A stretch of DNA of 64,000 nucleotides from Paenibacillus gyeongsangnamensis. GTDB lineage: Bacteria > Bacillota > Bacilli > Paenibacillales > NBRC-103111. The notes beneath the pieces were generated by a model. It did no database searches. It was given only the letters and a program-made list of their open reading frames with translations, and was not told where the DNA came from. Shown here piece by piece: positions 25,257-34,426 of the stretch (positions are counted from its first letter, which is position 1; each line of letters begins with the position of its first letter). The position numbers and the translations under genes were made by a program. Location of the stretch: positions 124,001 to 188,000 of the forward strand of contig NZ_JAQAGZ010000005.1 in assembly GCF_027533625.1 (NCBI RefSeq), written 5' to 3'.

Positions 25257-26632
25257 AGACCCTCTTGGACTCCATTGGCAAGCTGAAGAAGCAGGGCCGA
25301 ATGCTGCGCACCATCAATACGGTTGCGGTCATTAATCTAACCTTGGCGATCGCCGCCTTCGTCAAAGATTTATTGTCGGCCGCCTACTTGGGTACTTCGA
25401 CTGAAGCAGATGCGTTCACGCTGGCCTACTTTCTCCCCGATACGCTCGGGAATAACTTGTTCGCCTCCGCCCTTGGCGTTGCTTGCGTTCCGATGTTCGC
25501 GGCGTGGAATGCGGAGAAGCGGCATTCGCGATTGCTGTCCGGCGTCGGGCTATTGACGCGGCGGGTACTTATGGCCGGCATTGTTCTGTGCGTGATCATG
25601 CTTTTGTTTGGCCGGCCCATGCTGAGGCTGATCGGCAGCGGGCTGGCTCCGGAAAGATTGCAGGCCAGTTGGGATTTGTATGTCCTGATGACGCCGATCG
25701 TCATCCTGCTCCCGCTGGCTTTCATCGCCTCGGCGTTCCTGCAGGTACGCGGGTCGTTTGCTCCGCCGGCCTTCGCTCCGCTGCTTTATCACATCGCCGG
25801 CCTGCTGACCCTGCTCTTCCTGCTGGCCGCGCAGGTGCCGAAGCCGAGCGGCGTATATGGAATTTCCGGCGCCATCTTAATCGGCACCGCAGCGCAAGCG
25901 TTGTTCATGGGCGTCTTGATCCGGAGAATCGTCAAGGCTTACCCCGTTCGTCAAAGAAACGCGATTGAACAGGCGGGCTTGAAAGAGGACATGTCCTCCA
26001 TCGCGCGGACATTCTGGCCTTATCTGCTGATATTAATCAGCACGCAGCTGATTTTGGCAGTCGAACGCGGGCTGGCTTCGGGCTTAGGCACCGGCACGAT
26101 CTCCGGTTTGAATTATGCTTATCGCTTATCCCAATTTCCAAACTGGGTGTTCGTTTCGGCCGTTACCGTGGTCATTCTCCCGAAGATGTCCCAGGCCTGG
26201 AACGTCAAAGACAGGGAGCAGTTAAGCTCCACCCTGCGCCGGGCGGTACAATTCACCTTGCTCATCACGGTTCCGGCCGCTTTGATCTTGTGTATGCTCC
26301 GGCATCCCATCATTACGCTGCTATTTGTCCGCGGCTCCTTCGACTTCCGGTCCGAGGAGATGACTTCAACCATTCTGGCTGGATATTCGCTCGCTATGGT
26401 CGGACAGGCCATCACCTTGGTCTATTTGCGGCTCTTCATGACGATCGGCAAAATGACCGTCCCCCTGTTCGGTTATTTTGCCGCCGCCGCCGTCAATATC
26501 GGGCTGGATTTGTGCCTGATACCCGTCCTGGGCGCAGCAGGGCTAGGCTATGGCGCATTGGGAGGCTCGCTGGTCGGCGCGCTCGTTCTCGCATGGTCCG
26601 CACAACGTTTTCTTCACAGTAGGATGTCCTAA
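25253..26632 (+). CDS. MurJ/MviN-like lipid-linked glycan flippase
   Basis: A 459-residue protein with about 14 hydrophobic helices of the MOP superfamily. Near the N-terminus, LSAAYLGTSTEADAFTLAYFLPDTLGNNLFASALGVACVPMF is typical of MurJ: the long cytosolic helix and the ADAF-x3-Y pattern. The operon therefore has two MOP-type transporters, this one and the PelG-like protein. Its probable task is to flip a lipid-linked intermediate used by this pathway rather than lipid II, because it sits in a dedicated exopolysaccharide operon. This is inference. Start overlaps the deacetylase stop (ATGA). Confidence 0.8.
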   Translation: MKTLLDSIGKLKKQGRMLRTINTVAVINLTLAIAAFVKDLLSAAYLGTSTEADAFTLAYFLPDTLGNNLFASALGVACVPMFAAWNAEKRHSRLLSGVGLLTRRVLMAGIVLCVIMLLFGRPMLRLIGSGLAPERLQASWDLYVLMTPIVILLPLAFIASAFLQVRGSFAPPAFAPLLYHIAGLLTLLFLLAAQVPKPSGVYGISGAILIGTAAQALFMGVLIRRIVKAYPVRQRNAIEQAGLKEDMSSIARTFWPYLLILISTQLILAVERGLASGLGTGTISGLNYAYRLSQFPNWVFVSAVTVVILPKMSQAWNVKDREQLSSTLRRAVQFTLLITVPAALILCMLRHPIITLLFVRGSFDFRSEEMTSTILAGYSLAMVGQAITLVYLRLFMTIGKMTVPLFGYFAAAAVNIGLDLCLIPVLGAAGLGYGALGGSLVGALVLAWSAQRFLHSRMS

Positions 26633-26644
26633 GGAGAGATCATA

Positions 26645-27373
26645 ATGAACCGATACTTGATTATCATCCCCGCTTTTAATGAGGAAGCGAATATCTCCCA
26701 AGTGCTTCAAGGTCTCATGAAGCTGCAATTGCCTTCGGACATCCTGGTGATCGACGACGGCTCTCATGACCGGACCGCCCTTCTTGCCGGACAGAACGGG
26801 GCTATTGTCGCTTCCCACCCCTGTAACCTTGGTTACGGCGCGGCTCTGCAGACGGGCTACCAATACGCCTATGCCAAGGGATACCGATACCTGATTCAAT
26901 TTGATGCGGACGGCCAGCACCTGCCGTCATCCATTCCGGACTTGATCAAGGAGCTGGAAAAGGGGGAAGCGGACATCGTTATCGGTTCGCGTTATTTAGC
27001 GGACATGCGTTACGATCCCGGTCTGCTGAAACGGACGGCAACCGGATTTTTCCGCTGGCTGATCCGGCGCGCAACCCGCGTTTCCATCCTTGACCCGACA
27101 TCCGGGCTTCGCGGCATCGGCGTCAAAGTCTTCGGCTACTATTCCGTCAGCAAAAGGTTTCCTGCCGATTTTCCGGACGCGAACATGCTGATCCAAATGA
27201 TCCTGCGGGGCTACACAGTCAAGGAAATTCCTGCGCAAATGAAGGAGCGTACGGCGGGGACCAGCATGCATGCGGGTCTGAAGCCGGTCAAGTATATGCT
27301 CAAAATCATGGTCAGCATCGGTATCGTGCTGTTACGTCATCAATTAACAAAGAAGGTAGTTAACCATGAGTGA
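26645..27373 (+). CDS. DPM1-like family 2 glycosyltransferase
   Basis: A 242-residue GT-A enzyme like dolichyl/polyprenyl-phosphate sugar synthases. Motifs: LIIIPAFNEEANI at the N-terminus, VIDDGSHDRT, NLGYGAALQTGY, FDADGQH (DxD metal site) and IGSRYL. It has no membrane helices of its own, apart from a weak C-terminal hydrophobic stretch. It should load a sugar from a nucleotide donor onto polyprenyl phosphate. AAGGAGAG lies 6 bp upstream. It overlaps by 8 bp with a DUF2304 gene, a common partner of such transferases. Confidence 0.88.
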   Translation: MNRYLIIIPAFNEEANISQVLQGLMKLQLPSDILVIDDGSHDRTALLAGQNGAIVASHPCNLGYGAALQTGYQYAYAKGYRYLIQFDADGQHLPSSIPDLIKELEKGEADIVIGSRYLADMRYDPGLLKRTATGFFRWLIRRATRVSILDPTSGLRGIGVKVFGYYSVSKRFPADFPDANMLIQMILRGYTVKEIPAQMKERTAGTSMHAGLKPVKYMLKIMVSIGIVLLRHQLTKKVVNHE

Positions 27374-27776
27374 GCCGTTAAAATACATCGTGCTGCTGTG
27401 CGGGCTGCTCTTCGCGGCTGCCGTTGTCCGGTTGTTGATCCAGCAAAAAATCAGCGAGCGCAACTCCATCGCCTGGATGGGGGCCGCAGTAGCCATTCTG
27501 GCGGTGTCCGCATTCCCGCAGATGGTTGACCGGGTGGCTTCATGGGTTCGCGTCAGTTATCCACCGGCCCTTGTATTTTTATTTTCGACGCTTGTTTTGC
27601 TGCTGCTTGTGCTTTACCAATCGGTTCAAATCTCCGAGTTGAACGAGAAGCTCAAGGAGCTTGCCCAGAGGCTTGCGTTATCCAACCATCTGGAGTCAAA
27701 GCCGCAGGAGCAAAGCAAGCATCCGCAGCAAACGGCGAATCCGCCGGAGAATGGGACGGGCACCGAGAACGGTTAA
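27366..27776 (+). CDS. DUF2304 domain membrane protein
   Basis: A 136-residue protein with three hydrophobic helices: residues 7-27, 33-50 and 63-85. QQKISERNSIAWMGAAV between helices one and two and FLFSTLVLLLLVLYQSVQISELNEKLKELAQRLAL match the DUF2304 layout. A short coiled coil and a polar Gln/Asn-rich tail end it. DUF2304 genes typically sit beside DPM1-like GT2 genes and probably anchor or assist them; the molecular role is unknown. The 8-bp overlap with the GT2 supports coupling. Confidence 0.82.
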   Translation: MSEPLKYIVLLCGLLFAAAVVRLLIQQKISERNSIAWMGAAVAILAVSAFPQMVDRVASWVRVSYPPALVFLFSTLVLLLLVLYQSVQISELNEKLKELAQRLALSNHLESKPQEQSKHPQQTANPPENGTGTENG

Positions 27777-27794
27777 AGCAGAAAGGAGCTACGC

Positions 27795-29666
27795 ATGGTG
27801 GAAAAGGTAAACGATTGGCTGCTTGGCTTGTACCAGTTGTACACTTCTTATTCCGACTGGACGGTACTGGCCGTAACCGGTATGTTGATTCTCTCCCTTG
27901 CAGGCCTGTTGATATTGAACGGGATGAAGAGAAGAGCAGACCGTAGGCTATCGCATGCGCTGACCTTGCTGGAGAGGCTGCAGCCGTCTGCGGGGCTGGA
28001 AAATAATCTGACCTCCATTCTGGAGCTAATCGGCAGCGTCGTATCCGCTCCGGAATTTGCCTTTTATATTTATCATTCCAAAAACAAGCAATACGTGCTT
28101 AAAGCGGTTCGGAGCGAGGTGAACGAGAAGAGGAAGGGAGCGGGCGGCAAGGAGCGATATTTGCCCCCGCTCAGTATTCCGGCCCAGCCGGCGCCAACCC
28201 CGAATCTGGCGTTTATTAAAGAGGGAGAGGTCCCTGTCCTCAGTCTGCCGGTAGGCGATCACGGCTTAATCCGGATCGCTCCGATGAGAAGATTGCAGGG
28301 TTTGAAGAAAAGGCAGCTGCGATTCATTGCCGGCCTGCTGCCCCGTATTCTGGATGTCCTCATCGAAACGGACGCTATGAAGCTGGATCACGACGTGGTT
28401 GTTACTTCCGGAACCGCTTTGCATGACGTCTGTTCGATGGCCTTGGATTCGGACACCTTGATCCAGAAGATGATCCACATGCTGTCAGTGGCTCTGGATG
28501 TTACGGCAACGGCCGTGTTCGTTCAGAAGGGCGGTCGCTATGATACGCTTGCCCAAAAGGGCTTCGGCCCGGAATGTCAGCGAAGCTTGGCCAGCGCAGG
28601 AGAATGGATCGAACCATTCCTGTCCGGAAAGGACGGCGACGTTGTGGTCCATGAAGGGGAGCCGTTATTCGATCAGGTTCCCCGGCTGATGATCAGCGGA
28701 AAAGGCGACCATTTCATCTTCTGCCGATTGAAGCTTTCCTGGCGCGATGCCGTTCTTGTATGCAGGGTTCAGCCGGTAACGTCCAGCGGACTCAGCGAAT
28801 CGGAACGGCTGGCCTCCATCCGCGCGGCGGCGAAAGACATGACCCGATTGACGAACATCCAAGAGCAGATGAAGCCTTATGCCGCTTCCTATACCGAGCT
28901 GTTAAAAATGATTTCGCGTTCGATCGACAATTTGAATCCGTACACGGTAGGCTACTCCGAACTGATGGCTCGTTATTCCGTAGCGATTGCCCAGGAGCTA
29001 AAGCTGCCCAAGGAAGAGATTGCATCCATTTCCCTTGCCGCGTATTTGAGCAATATCGGAGTGCTGGGCTTGTCCGAGGAGCTTTATTTGAAGGAAGGGA
29101 AATATTCCGAAGCGGAATTTGAGAAGATGAAGCTCCATGCGGAAGTAGGCGCGTCGATTGTCGAGATGACGATCGGCGACAAACTGGTGGCGGATTGCAT
29201 TCGTTACCATCATGAACGTATGGATGGAAACGGTTATCCTGCCGGTATCCGGGGGGATGAAATTCCTGTGGGCGCCCGCATTATTGCGGTAGTCCAGACG
29301 TTCCTGGCCAAGATCGGCGGGCGGAAATACCGCGAGCCCCTTCCTTTTGACAAAGCGATGGGACTTGTCCGATCGATTGCCGGGGCGCAATTGGACCCGA
29401 ACGTCGTAGACGCGTTGATAAGATGGTTTGAAGGCAAACGGCAGTCCCGAGCGAAGCCCGGCTTTCCGCTTGGCCCCTGTTGGGAGATGTGCTGCACGCC
29501 GTCCGACATCTGCAAGACGTGTCCGGCCTATGATCAAATGGTTAAGCCATGCTGGGAATTCGAAAAGAATAATTGCCAGTCGCACGGGAAGATTTGCCAA
29601 TCCTGCGTGGTTTATACCGAAACCCAGGCTAAAGGAGAAGTCTTTTCTTTAATAAAGAAAGCCTGA
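27795..29666 (+). CDS. Membrane-anchored degenerate HD-GYP protein with C-terminal two-CW domain
   Basis: A 623-residue signalling protein. One N-terminal membrane helix (about 22-45) is followed by about 300 residues of GAF-like sensory sequence. An HD-GYP-type domain spans about 370-545. A Cys-rich two-CW-type tail ends the protein (PCWEMCC, DICKTCPAY, PCWEF, ICQSCVVY). The HD-GYP domain keeps HHERMDGNGYPAG near residue 470, but loses key residues. The usual GHS is GYS (near 385), the HDxGK motif is SNIGV (near 417), and the VAD-type Asp is Gln in VVQTF. It should not hydrolyse c-di-GMP. A receptor role is plausible, since pel loci are c-di-GMP controlled; this is inference. Confidence 0.75.
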   Translation: MVEKVNDWLLGLYQLYTSYSDWTVLAVTGMLILSLAGLLILNGMKRRADRRLSHALTLLERLQPSAGLENNLTSILELIGSVVSAPEFAFYIYHSKNKQYVLKAVRSEVNEKRKGAGGKERYLPPLSIPAQPAPTPNLAFIKEGEVPVLSLPVGDHGLIRIAPMRRLQGLKKRQLRFIAGLLPRILDVLIETDAMKLDHDVVVTSGTALHDVCSMALDSDTLIQKMIHMLSVALDVTATAVFVQKGGRYDTLAQKGFGPECQRSLASAGEWIEPFLSGKDGDVVVHEGEPLFDQVPRLMISGKGDHFIFCRLKLSWRDAVLVCRVQPVTSSGLSESERLASIRAAAKDMTRLTNIQEQMKPYAASYTELLKMISRSIDNLNPYTVGYSELMARYSVAIAQELKLPKEEIASISLAAYLSNIGVLGLSEELYLKEGKYSEAEFEKMKLHAEVGASIVEMTIGDKLVADCIRYHHERMDGNGYPAGIRGDEIPVGARIIAVVQTFLAKIGGRKYREPLPFDKAMGLVRSIAGAQLDPNVVDALIRWFEGKRQSRAKPGFPLGPCWEMCCTPSDICKTCPAYDQMVKPCWEFEKNNCQSHGKICQSCVVYTETQAKGEVFSLIKKA

Positions 29667-29718
29667 AGACCGGTGCATCAATCGAAAAAGGGCCGTTAAC
29701 GAAGGAGAATAGATTCGA

Positions 29719-30891
29719 ATGGAAACCGTCTTGTTAACCAACGGGTTCTTAAGTAAAACCCTGGCTGTTGTCCGGTCTCTCGGTTCCAAGGGAATACGTA
29801 CGCTGGTAGCCGAGAAGTCGCGCTATCACACAAGCGGGTTTTCCAAATATTGCAGTAAAACGCTGCTAAGCCCAGATGTAAAGACAGAGTCCGAACGCTA
29901 TTTGACCTGGTTAATCGATACCGTTAACCGGGAGCAGGTGGATACGTTTATCCCCATGGACGACGATACGATGCAATTTGCTATTAAGTACAGGCATCAG
30001 CTCGAGCCGATCTGCAAGGTGCCGCTGCCCCCTACGGAGAGCTACCATATCGCTGCGGACAAAGGTAAGACCTTGCGGCGGGCGGCTGAGCTCGGTGTTC
30101 CCGCTCCACGAACCGTGTTTATGGAAGGAAACGAAGCGATAACGACGGAGTGGCTCCGCAAGCTAACCGGATCGATGCAGTATCCGCTTGTCATTAAACC
30201 GACCCACAGCTCAGGATCAAGGGGCATCCGTTTCGTTGAGTCGCCGGAGGCGTTGTTCGCAACTTACAATACGGTACATGAGCAGTACCCGTATCCCCTG
30301 ATTCAAGAGCTCATTCCGCAGGGAAAAAAATATGACGTATGTGTATGCTACGATGCGGGGCATGAACTGAAAGCCACTTTCGTTCAGCAGGAGATACGCA
30401 ATTACCCCATCGAACGGGGACCGAGCACGGTTCATGAGAGCGCCTATGTACCGGGGCTGATCGAGCATACGCAGAAGCTCATGGACGGCATGGAATGGAT
30501 TGGTGTCGCCGATGTGGAGTACATGATCGATCCCCGGAACGGCGAGCCGAAGCTGATGGAGATCAATCCCCGATTCTGGAGCTCCACGCATTTGTCCATT
30601 CGTTCCGGAGTCGATTTTCCTTGGATATTATATCAGCTCGCAGGCGAGCAAGAGGTTCAGCCGGTCAACGAATACATCGTCGGGAAGCGGGGAAGGTCTT
30701 TACTACCCGGGGATATCCTGCACTTTCTAAGCAATCCGAAGCGTATGGCCATGGATCCGCCGTTTTGGACGACTACTCTTCCCGATGACATTCTCTCTAA
30801 AGACGACCCGTGGCCGACGTTCGGATTTTTCCTCAGTGCGCTTCGGTATGGCTGGCAGCCGCAAACCTGGCGCTTTGTGCTACGTCGTTAA
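29719..30891 (+). CDS. ATP-grasp enzyme (carboxylate-amine/thiol ligase type)
   Basis: A 390-residue ATP-grasp protein. The pre-ATP-grasp Rossmann part (residues 1-110) has SKGIRTLVAEKSRYHTSGFS. The ATP-binding core includes YPLVIKPTHSSGSRGI (near residue 160) and the metal-binding ending KLMEINPRFWSST (near 275). Such enzymes join a carboxylate to an amine via acyl phosphate. Similar genes occur in exopolysaccharide clusters, where they may add amino acids to the glycan, but the substrate is unknown here. GAAGGAG precedes ATG by about 11 bp. It is the last gene of the operon; I see no clear terminator after it. Confidence 0.82.
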   Translation: METVLLTNGFLSKTLAVVRSLGSKGIRTLVAEKSRYHTSGFSKYCSKTLLSPDVKTESERYLTWLIDTVNREQVDTFIPMDDDTMQFAIKYRHQLEPICKVPLPPTESYHIAADKGKTLRRAAELGVPAPRTVFMEGNEAITTEWLRKLTGSMQYPLVIKPTHSSGSRGIRFVESPEALFATYNTVHEQYPYPLIQELIPQGKKYDVCVCYDAGHELKATFVQQEIRNYPIERGPSTVHESAYVPGLIEHTQKLMDGMEWIGVADVEYMIDPRNGEPKLMEINPRFWSSTHLSIRSGVDFPWILYQLAGEQEVQPVNEYIVGKRGRSLLPGDILHFLSNPKRMAMDPPFWTTTLPDDILSKDDPWPTFGFFLSALRYGWQPQTWRFVLRR

Positions 30892-30980
30892 TAAAAGGCG
30901 AACTCCGTGACGCCGAAGGCCTTCATGGACTTCTTCGGGTCGAATGCGCTTTTCCATGAGACGGCCTTCTCCCGTTTCCG

Positions 30981-32036
30981 TTATTCATGAGGCCGGTTCG
31001 TTCCCATTGGAATCGGCAAGGAGAACTGAGCCTCTGGGATCCAGCGTCTGCGGAAAAAGTCACGGCCTTTAATCTGCACCTCATCGCCGTAAACCTCGAC
31101 ATAGAGCCCTTCGCTCTCATTCGGTCCGGAGGCATTTTCGCCGCCCTTGCCGTCACCCGTCCAAGGCTGGACGACGGCAGAGGAGTTAACCATCGTGAAA
31201 CCGTCCCGCTTGAGCGTCGTCGGCAGCTTCAGCTTCCAATGGGTGTGGCCGGAGAAGAAAATGACCTGCTGGTATGACGATAGGATCTCTTTCAGCTCCT
31301 CATGCTGGATAATCCCGCGGTTGTTCACGCAGCAGAAGGAGGTGCCGGATACCGTATACGGTAAAGGCTGATGGAGGAACACGAAGATCGGTTTTCCGTC
31401 GACGGCCGCTTTCTTTAGCGTTGTCCTCAGCCATTGAAGCTGCTCTCCGGAAAGATAGGCGTCCTCCAGATTATCCGGATGGGACTGACGATATTGCTCC
31501 GATCCGAGAAAAATGAACGTATATCCATTGAGGCGGCGCTCGAAATATACGTTCTCCACTCCCGCAAACCGCAAAAACCGCTCGATCGAGGCTTGCTCCG
31601 TCTCGCCGTTGGGGAAAGCAGACCGGCTCTCGCCGCCGCCTTCCTTGAACCATGCTTTGTAAAACTCATGATTGCCGATGGAGAACAGCATGTTCCGGGG
31701 ATGCGGATACTGCTTCAGCAGCTTCGCCAGACGGGCGTAATCGGCAGGCATCCCGTTGGTGAGGTCGCCGTTTATGACCAGCGCGTCCGCCTTCGGCCGG
31801 ATCCGGTTCAGGTCCTGCAGCGCGGCTGCGAGCTTGGCCTGGGACTTCGCATCCCATGCTTGCACGTGGACGTCGCTGATGACCGGAAAGGCGAGCCGCG
31901 GCTCTTCGGGACGGGGTACCGGCGGTTTCGCGATCCGGGCGGCGGTTGGGGCGGCATTTGGCAGCCCGGCAGGGATCAGTGTGCCGCTCAGAGCCGTCAG
32001 CGCCGCAATGGTGGATGACAGCAGCCATCGTTTCAA
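30981..32036 (-). CDS. Secreted calcineurin-type metallophosphoesterase
   Basis: A 351-residue extracytoplasmic phosphoesterase. A Sec signal peptide (KRWLLSSTIAALTALSG) leads into the catalytic core with ISDVHVQ (D-x-H), NGDLTN (GD-x-x-[DN]), GNHEF (GNH[ED]) and SGHTHW (GH-x-H), the full dimetal set. The substrate may be a nucleotide, phospholipid or polyphosphate; it is not predictable. I start at TTG 32036: AAGGAGAGG stands 6 bp upstream, and the protein then begins with the basic n-region. The ATG at 32060 would place the SD inside the gene. It converges on the exopolysaccharide operon. Confidence 0.87.
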   Translation of the reverse strand: MKRWLLSSTIAALTALSGTLIPAGLPNAAPTAARIAKPPVPRPEEPRLAFPVISDVHVQAWDAKSQAKLAAALQDLNRIRPKADALVINGDLTNGMPADYARLAKLLKQYPHPRNMLFSIGNHEFYKAWFKEGGGESRSAFPNGETEQASIERFLRFAGVENVYFERRLNGYTFIFLGSEQYRQSHPDNLEDAYLSGEQLQWLRTTLKKAAVDGKPIFVFLHQPLPYTVSGTSFCCVNNRGIIQHEELKEILSSYQQVIFFSGHTHWKLKLPTTLKRDGFTMVNSSAVVQPWTGDGKGGENASGPNESEGLYVEVYGDEVQIKGRDFFRRRWIPEAQFSLPIPMGTNRPHE

Positions 32037-32245
32037 TGGGATCCTCTCCTTGAAAGTCATTTCATTTGCATATTATGGTTAGCGGCTGGGACCGAATTTT
32101 TTCGCTGAAGCGGGCAGGTAAAAGTTGGATTGCCGGGGAAGGGGGCGGAAGCGGTTGTAAAAAAAACGGCCGCTGCCGCGGGAAAGCCGCTCCGAACCGC
32201 GTCCTGCCAGGCTCCCGCCGGACGCGGAGAGCGACGGATTTGCGC

Positions 32246-32274
32246 TTGACTATAGCAGGAATTCGGCATATAAT
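32246..32274 (+). promoter_or_regulatory. Sigma-A promoter of ilvBNC
   Basis: TTGACT and a consensus TATAAT separated by exactly 17 bp, just ahead of the T-box leader. Confidence 0.88.
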
Positions 32275-32284
32275 AACTAAAAGA

Positions 32285-32650
32285 TGAACTTGTAATCGGC
32301 TATGATGAGGACGAAGTTATAAGGGCTCTTATGTTCAGAGAGCGGCGGATTTGCTGAGACCAATGCCATTAATCCCTTATGTACGAGCTCACCTCGGAGC
32401 TGTTTTCCTGAAAAGTATGACGTGTATCAAGCGGCTTTAACGCTTAAAAGCGGCATAGCTAGTAGGGAGAATCGGAGTAGCACACGTTACCGTGCTGAGG
32501 GTAAGAGCTGCGCTTGCTAGCGGCGCACGTTACCTGCTAAGGTCGTTTGCCGTGAGGCTTATGACAAACTCTGGGTGGTACCACGGAAGATTCAATCCCT
32601 TTCGTCCCGCAGATGCACTTGTTGCGTCTGGGACGAAAGGGGTTTTTTGG
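32285..32650 (+). ncRNA. T-box riboswitch leader of ilvBNC, likely leucine-specific
   Basis: A ~365-nt leader with the T-box sequence TGGGTGGTACCACGG at 32572-32586, the antiterminator element that pairs with the tRNA acceptor end. Upstream Stem I shows GAGAGCGGCGG and the distal GAGCTCACCTCGGAGC region. The CTC at 32388-32390, in the usual specifier place before ACC, suggests tRNA-Leu. Uncharged leucyl-tRNA would allow readthrough into ilvB, as in Bacillus ilv-leu. The T-box call is certain; the specifier reading is by analogy. Confidence 0.92.
32597..32650 (+). terminator. T-box terminator
   Basis: CCCTTTCGTCCC pairs with GGGACGAAAGGG (with the stem extending through CAGATGC/GCGTCTG) and is followed by TTTTTT. 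It competes with the T-box antiterminator. Confidence 0.92.
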
Positions 32651-32683
32651 TTATTCGCGAGAATTTGAGAGGAGGCCCACCAA

Positions 32684-34426
32684 ATGATTGTTCAAACCAC
32701 ACAAAAGTCGAAAGAGCAGCTTCGTGAAGAACTGCTCAGGCCGGATGTCGTAACAGGCTCGGAGGCGCTGCTGCGCAGCCTTCTGCTCGAGGGCGTCGAT
32801 TGCGTGTTCGGGTATCCGGGCGGAGCCGTTCTATATATTTACGATGCCATGCATGGCAATAAAGACTTCAACCACCTGCTGACGCGTCATGAGCAGGGAG
32901 CGATTCATGCGGCGGACGGCTACGCCCGTTCGACCGGCAAAGTCGGCGTCTGTCTGGCAACGTCGGGTCCGGGAGCTACAAACCTGGTCACGGGGATTGC
33001 TACGGCGTATATGGACTCGGTGCCGCTTGTCGTGATCACAGGCAACGTGGCGACCTCGCTTATCGGCACCGATGCGTTCCAGGAGGCGGATATCACGGGG
33101 ATCACGATGCCGATCACGAAGCACAGCTACCTGGTGCGCGACGTGAAGGAGCTTCCCCGCATCGTAAAAGAAGCGTTCCATATCGCGTCGACTGGCCGCA
33201 AAGGTCCGGTATTGATCGATATTCCGAAGGATGTCTCGAACACGAAAGCGGAGTTCCATTATCCGGAGAAGGTGGAGATCCGCGGTTACAACCCGACGGT
33301 ACAGCCGAACAAGCTGCAGGTGGACCGTATGTTGGAGGCGATCGCCGAGGCCGAGAAGCCGGTTATTCTTGCCGGCGGCGGCGTAGTGTATGCCGACGCA
33401 TCCAAAGAGCTGCTGGAGTTCGTGGAGAAGACCCGGATCGCTGTAACGACAACGCTTCTGGGCCTCGGCGGTTTCCCGAGCGCGCACGAGCTGTGGATGG
33501 GTATGCCGGGGATGCACGGAACGTATACGGCAAACCATGCGATTCAAAATTGCGATTTGCTGATCAGCATCGGCGCACGTTTTGACGACAGGGTTACGGG
33601 ACGCGTGAACGGGTTTGCCCCCAAGGCGAAGAAGATCGTCCATATCGACGTCGATCCGGCCGAAATCGGCAAGATCGTCGAGACGGCGATTCCGGTCGTC
33701 GGCGACGTGAAAGCCGTGCTCCAGTTGGCGAACCTGAAGGCGAAGCCGGCGAAATCCGAAGCCTGGATCAAGTGGGTTCAGGAGAGCGGACGCAACTTCC
33801 CGTTCAGCTACAAGGATTCGGATACGGAGCTGAAGCCGCAGTATGTCATCGAAATGATTCACGAAACGACGGGCGGCGAAGCGATCGTATCCACCGACGT
33901 GGGCCAGCATCAAATGTGGGCTGCACAATATTATAAATTCAATCATCCGCGCTCTTGGATCACCTCCGGCGGTCTCGGCACGATGGGCTTCGGCTTCCCG
34001 TCCGCCATCGGCGCGCAGGTGGCGCATCCGGACCGGCTGGTCGTCTCGATCAACGGCGACGGCGGCATGCAGATGTGCTCCCAGGAGCTGGCTATTTGCG
34101 CCATTAACAACATCCCGGTCAAAATTGTCGTCATCAACAACCAGGTGCTGGGAATGGTTCGCCAGTGGCAGGAGCTCATCTACGACAACCGCTACAGCCA
34201 TATCGACCTCGCCGGCAGCCCGGATTTCGTGAAGCTCGCGGAAGCTTACGGAGTGAAGGGCCTGCGCGCTTCCAACAAGGAAGACGCCCGCCGCGTATGG
34301 CAGGAAGCGCTGGATACCCCTGGACCGGTATTGGTCGAATTCGTTGTACGCAAGCACGAGAACGTGTATCCGATGGTACAGCAGGGCGCGGCCTTAGATG
34401 AAATGTTAATGGGGGATTCGGAATGA
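32684..34426 (+). CDS. ilvB: Acetolactate synthase large subunit
   Basis: A 580-residue ThDP-dependent enzyme making acetolactate or acetohydroxybutyrate, the first common step of Val/Leu/Ile synthesis. It has the N-terminal FGYPGGAVLYIYDA and the catalytic Glu in THRHEQGA (LTRHEQGAIHAADGYAR). SGPGATNLVTGIATAYMDSVP is present. The ThDP motif is GDGGMQM, followed by the expected NNQ (NGDGGMQMCSQELA). GAGGAGG lies 8 bp before ATG. It overlaps the small subunit gene by 4 bp and is controlled by the T-box. Confidence 0.96.
   Translation: MIVQTTQKSKEQLREELLRPDVVTGSEALLRSLLLEGVDCVFGYPGGAVLYIYDAMHGNKDFNHLLTRHEQGAIHAADGYARSTGKVGVCLATSGPGATNLVTGIATAYMDSVPLVVITGNVATSLIGTDAFQEADITGITMPITKHSYLVRDVKELPRIVKEAFHIASTGRKGPVLIDIPKDVSNTKAEFHYPEKVEIRGYNPTVQPNKLQVDRMLEAIAEAEKPVILAGGGVVYADASKELLEFVEKTRIAVTTTLLGLGGFPSAHELWMGMPGMHGTYTANHAIQNCDLLISIGARFDDRVTGRVNGFAPKAKKIVHIDVDPAEIGKIVETAIPVVGDVKAVLQLANLKAKPAKSEAWIKWVQESGRNFPFSYKDSDTELKPQYVIEMIHETTGGEAIVSTDVGQHQMWAAQYYKFNHPRSWITSGGLGTMGFGFPSAIGAQVAHPDRLVVSINGDGGMQMCSQELAICAINNIPVKIVVINNQVLGMVRQWQELIYDNRYSHIDLAGSPDFVKLAEAYGVKGLRASNKEDARRVWQEALDTPGPVLVEFVVRKHENVYPMVQQGAALDEMLMGDSE

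Noticed and set aside
32831..34357. Long minus-strand ORF (508 codons) over ilvB
   Set aside because: It is an antisense shadow of a well-conserved ilvB frame; it has no ribosome binding site and no recognisable motif. The same applies to 36403-37650, 39623-40708, 35038-36024 and 946-1710.
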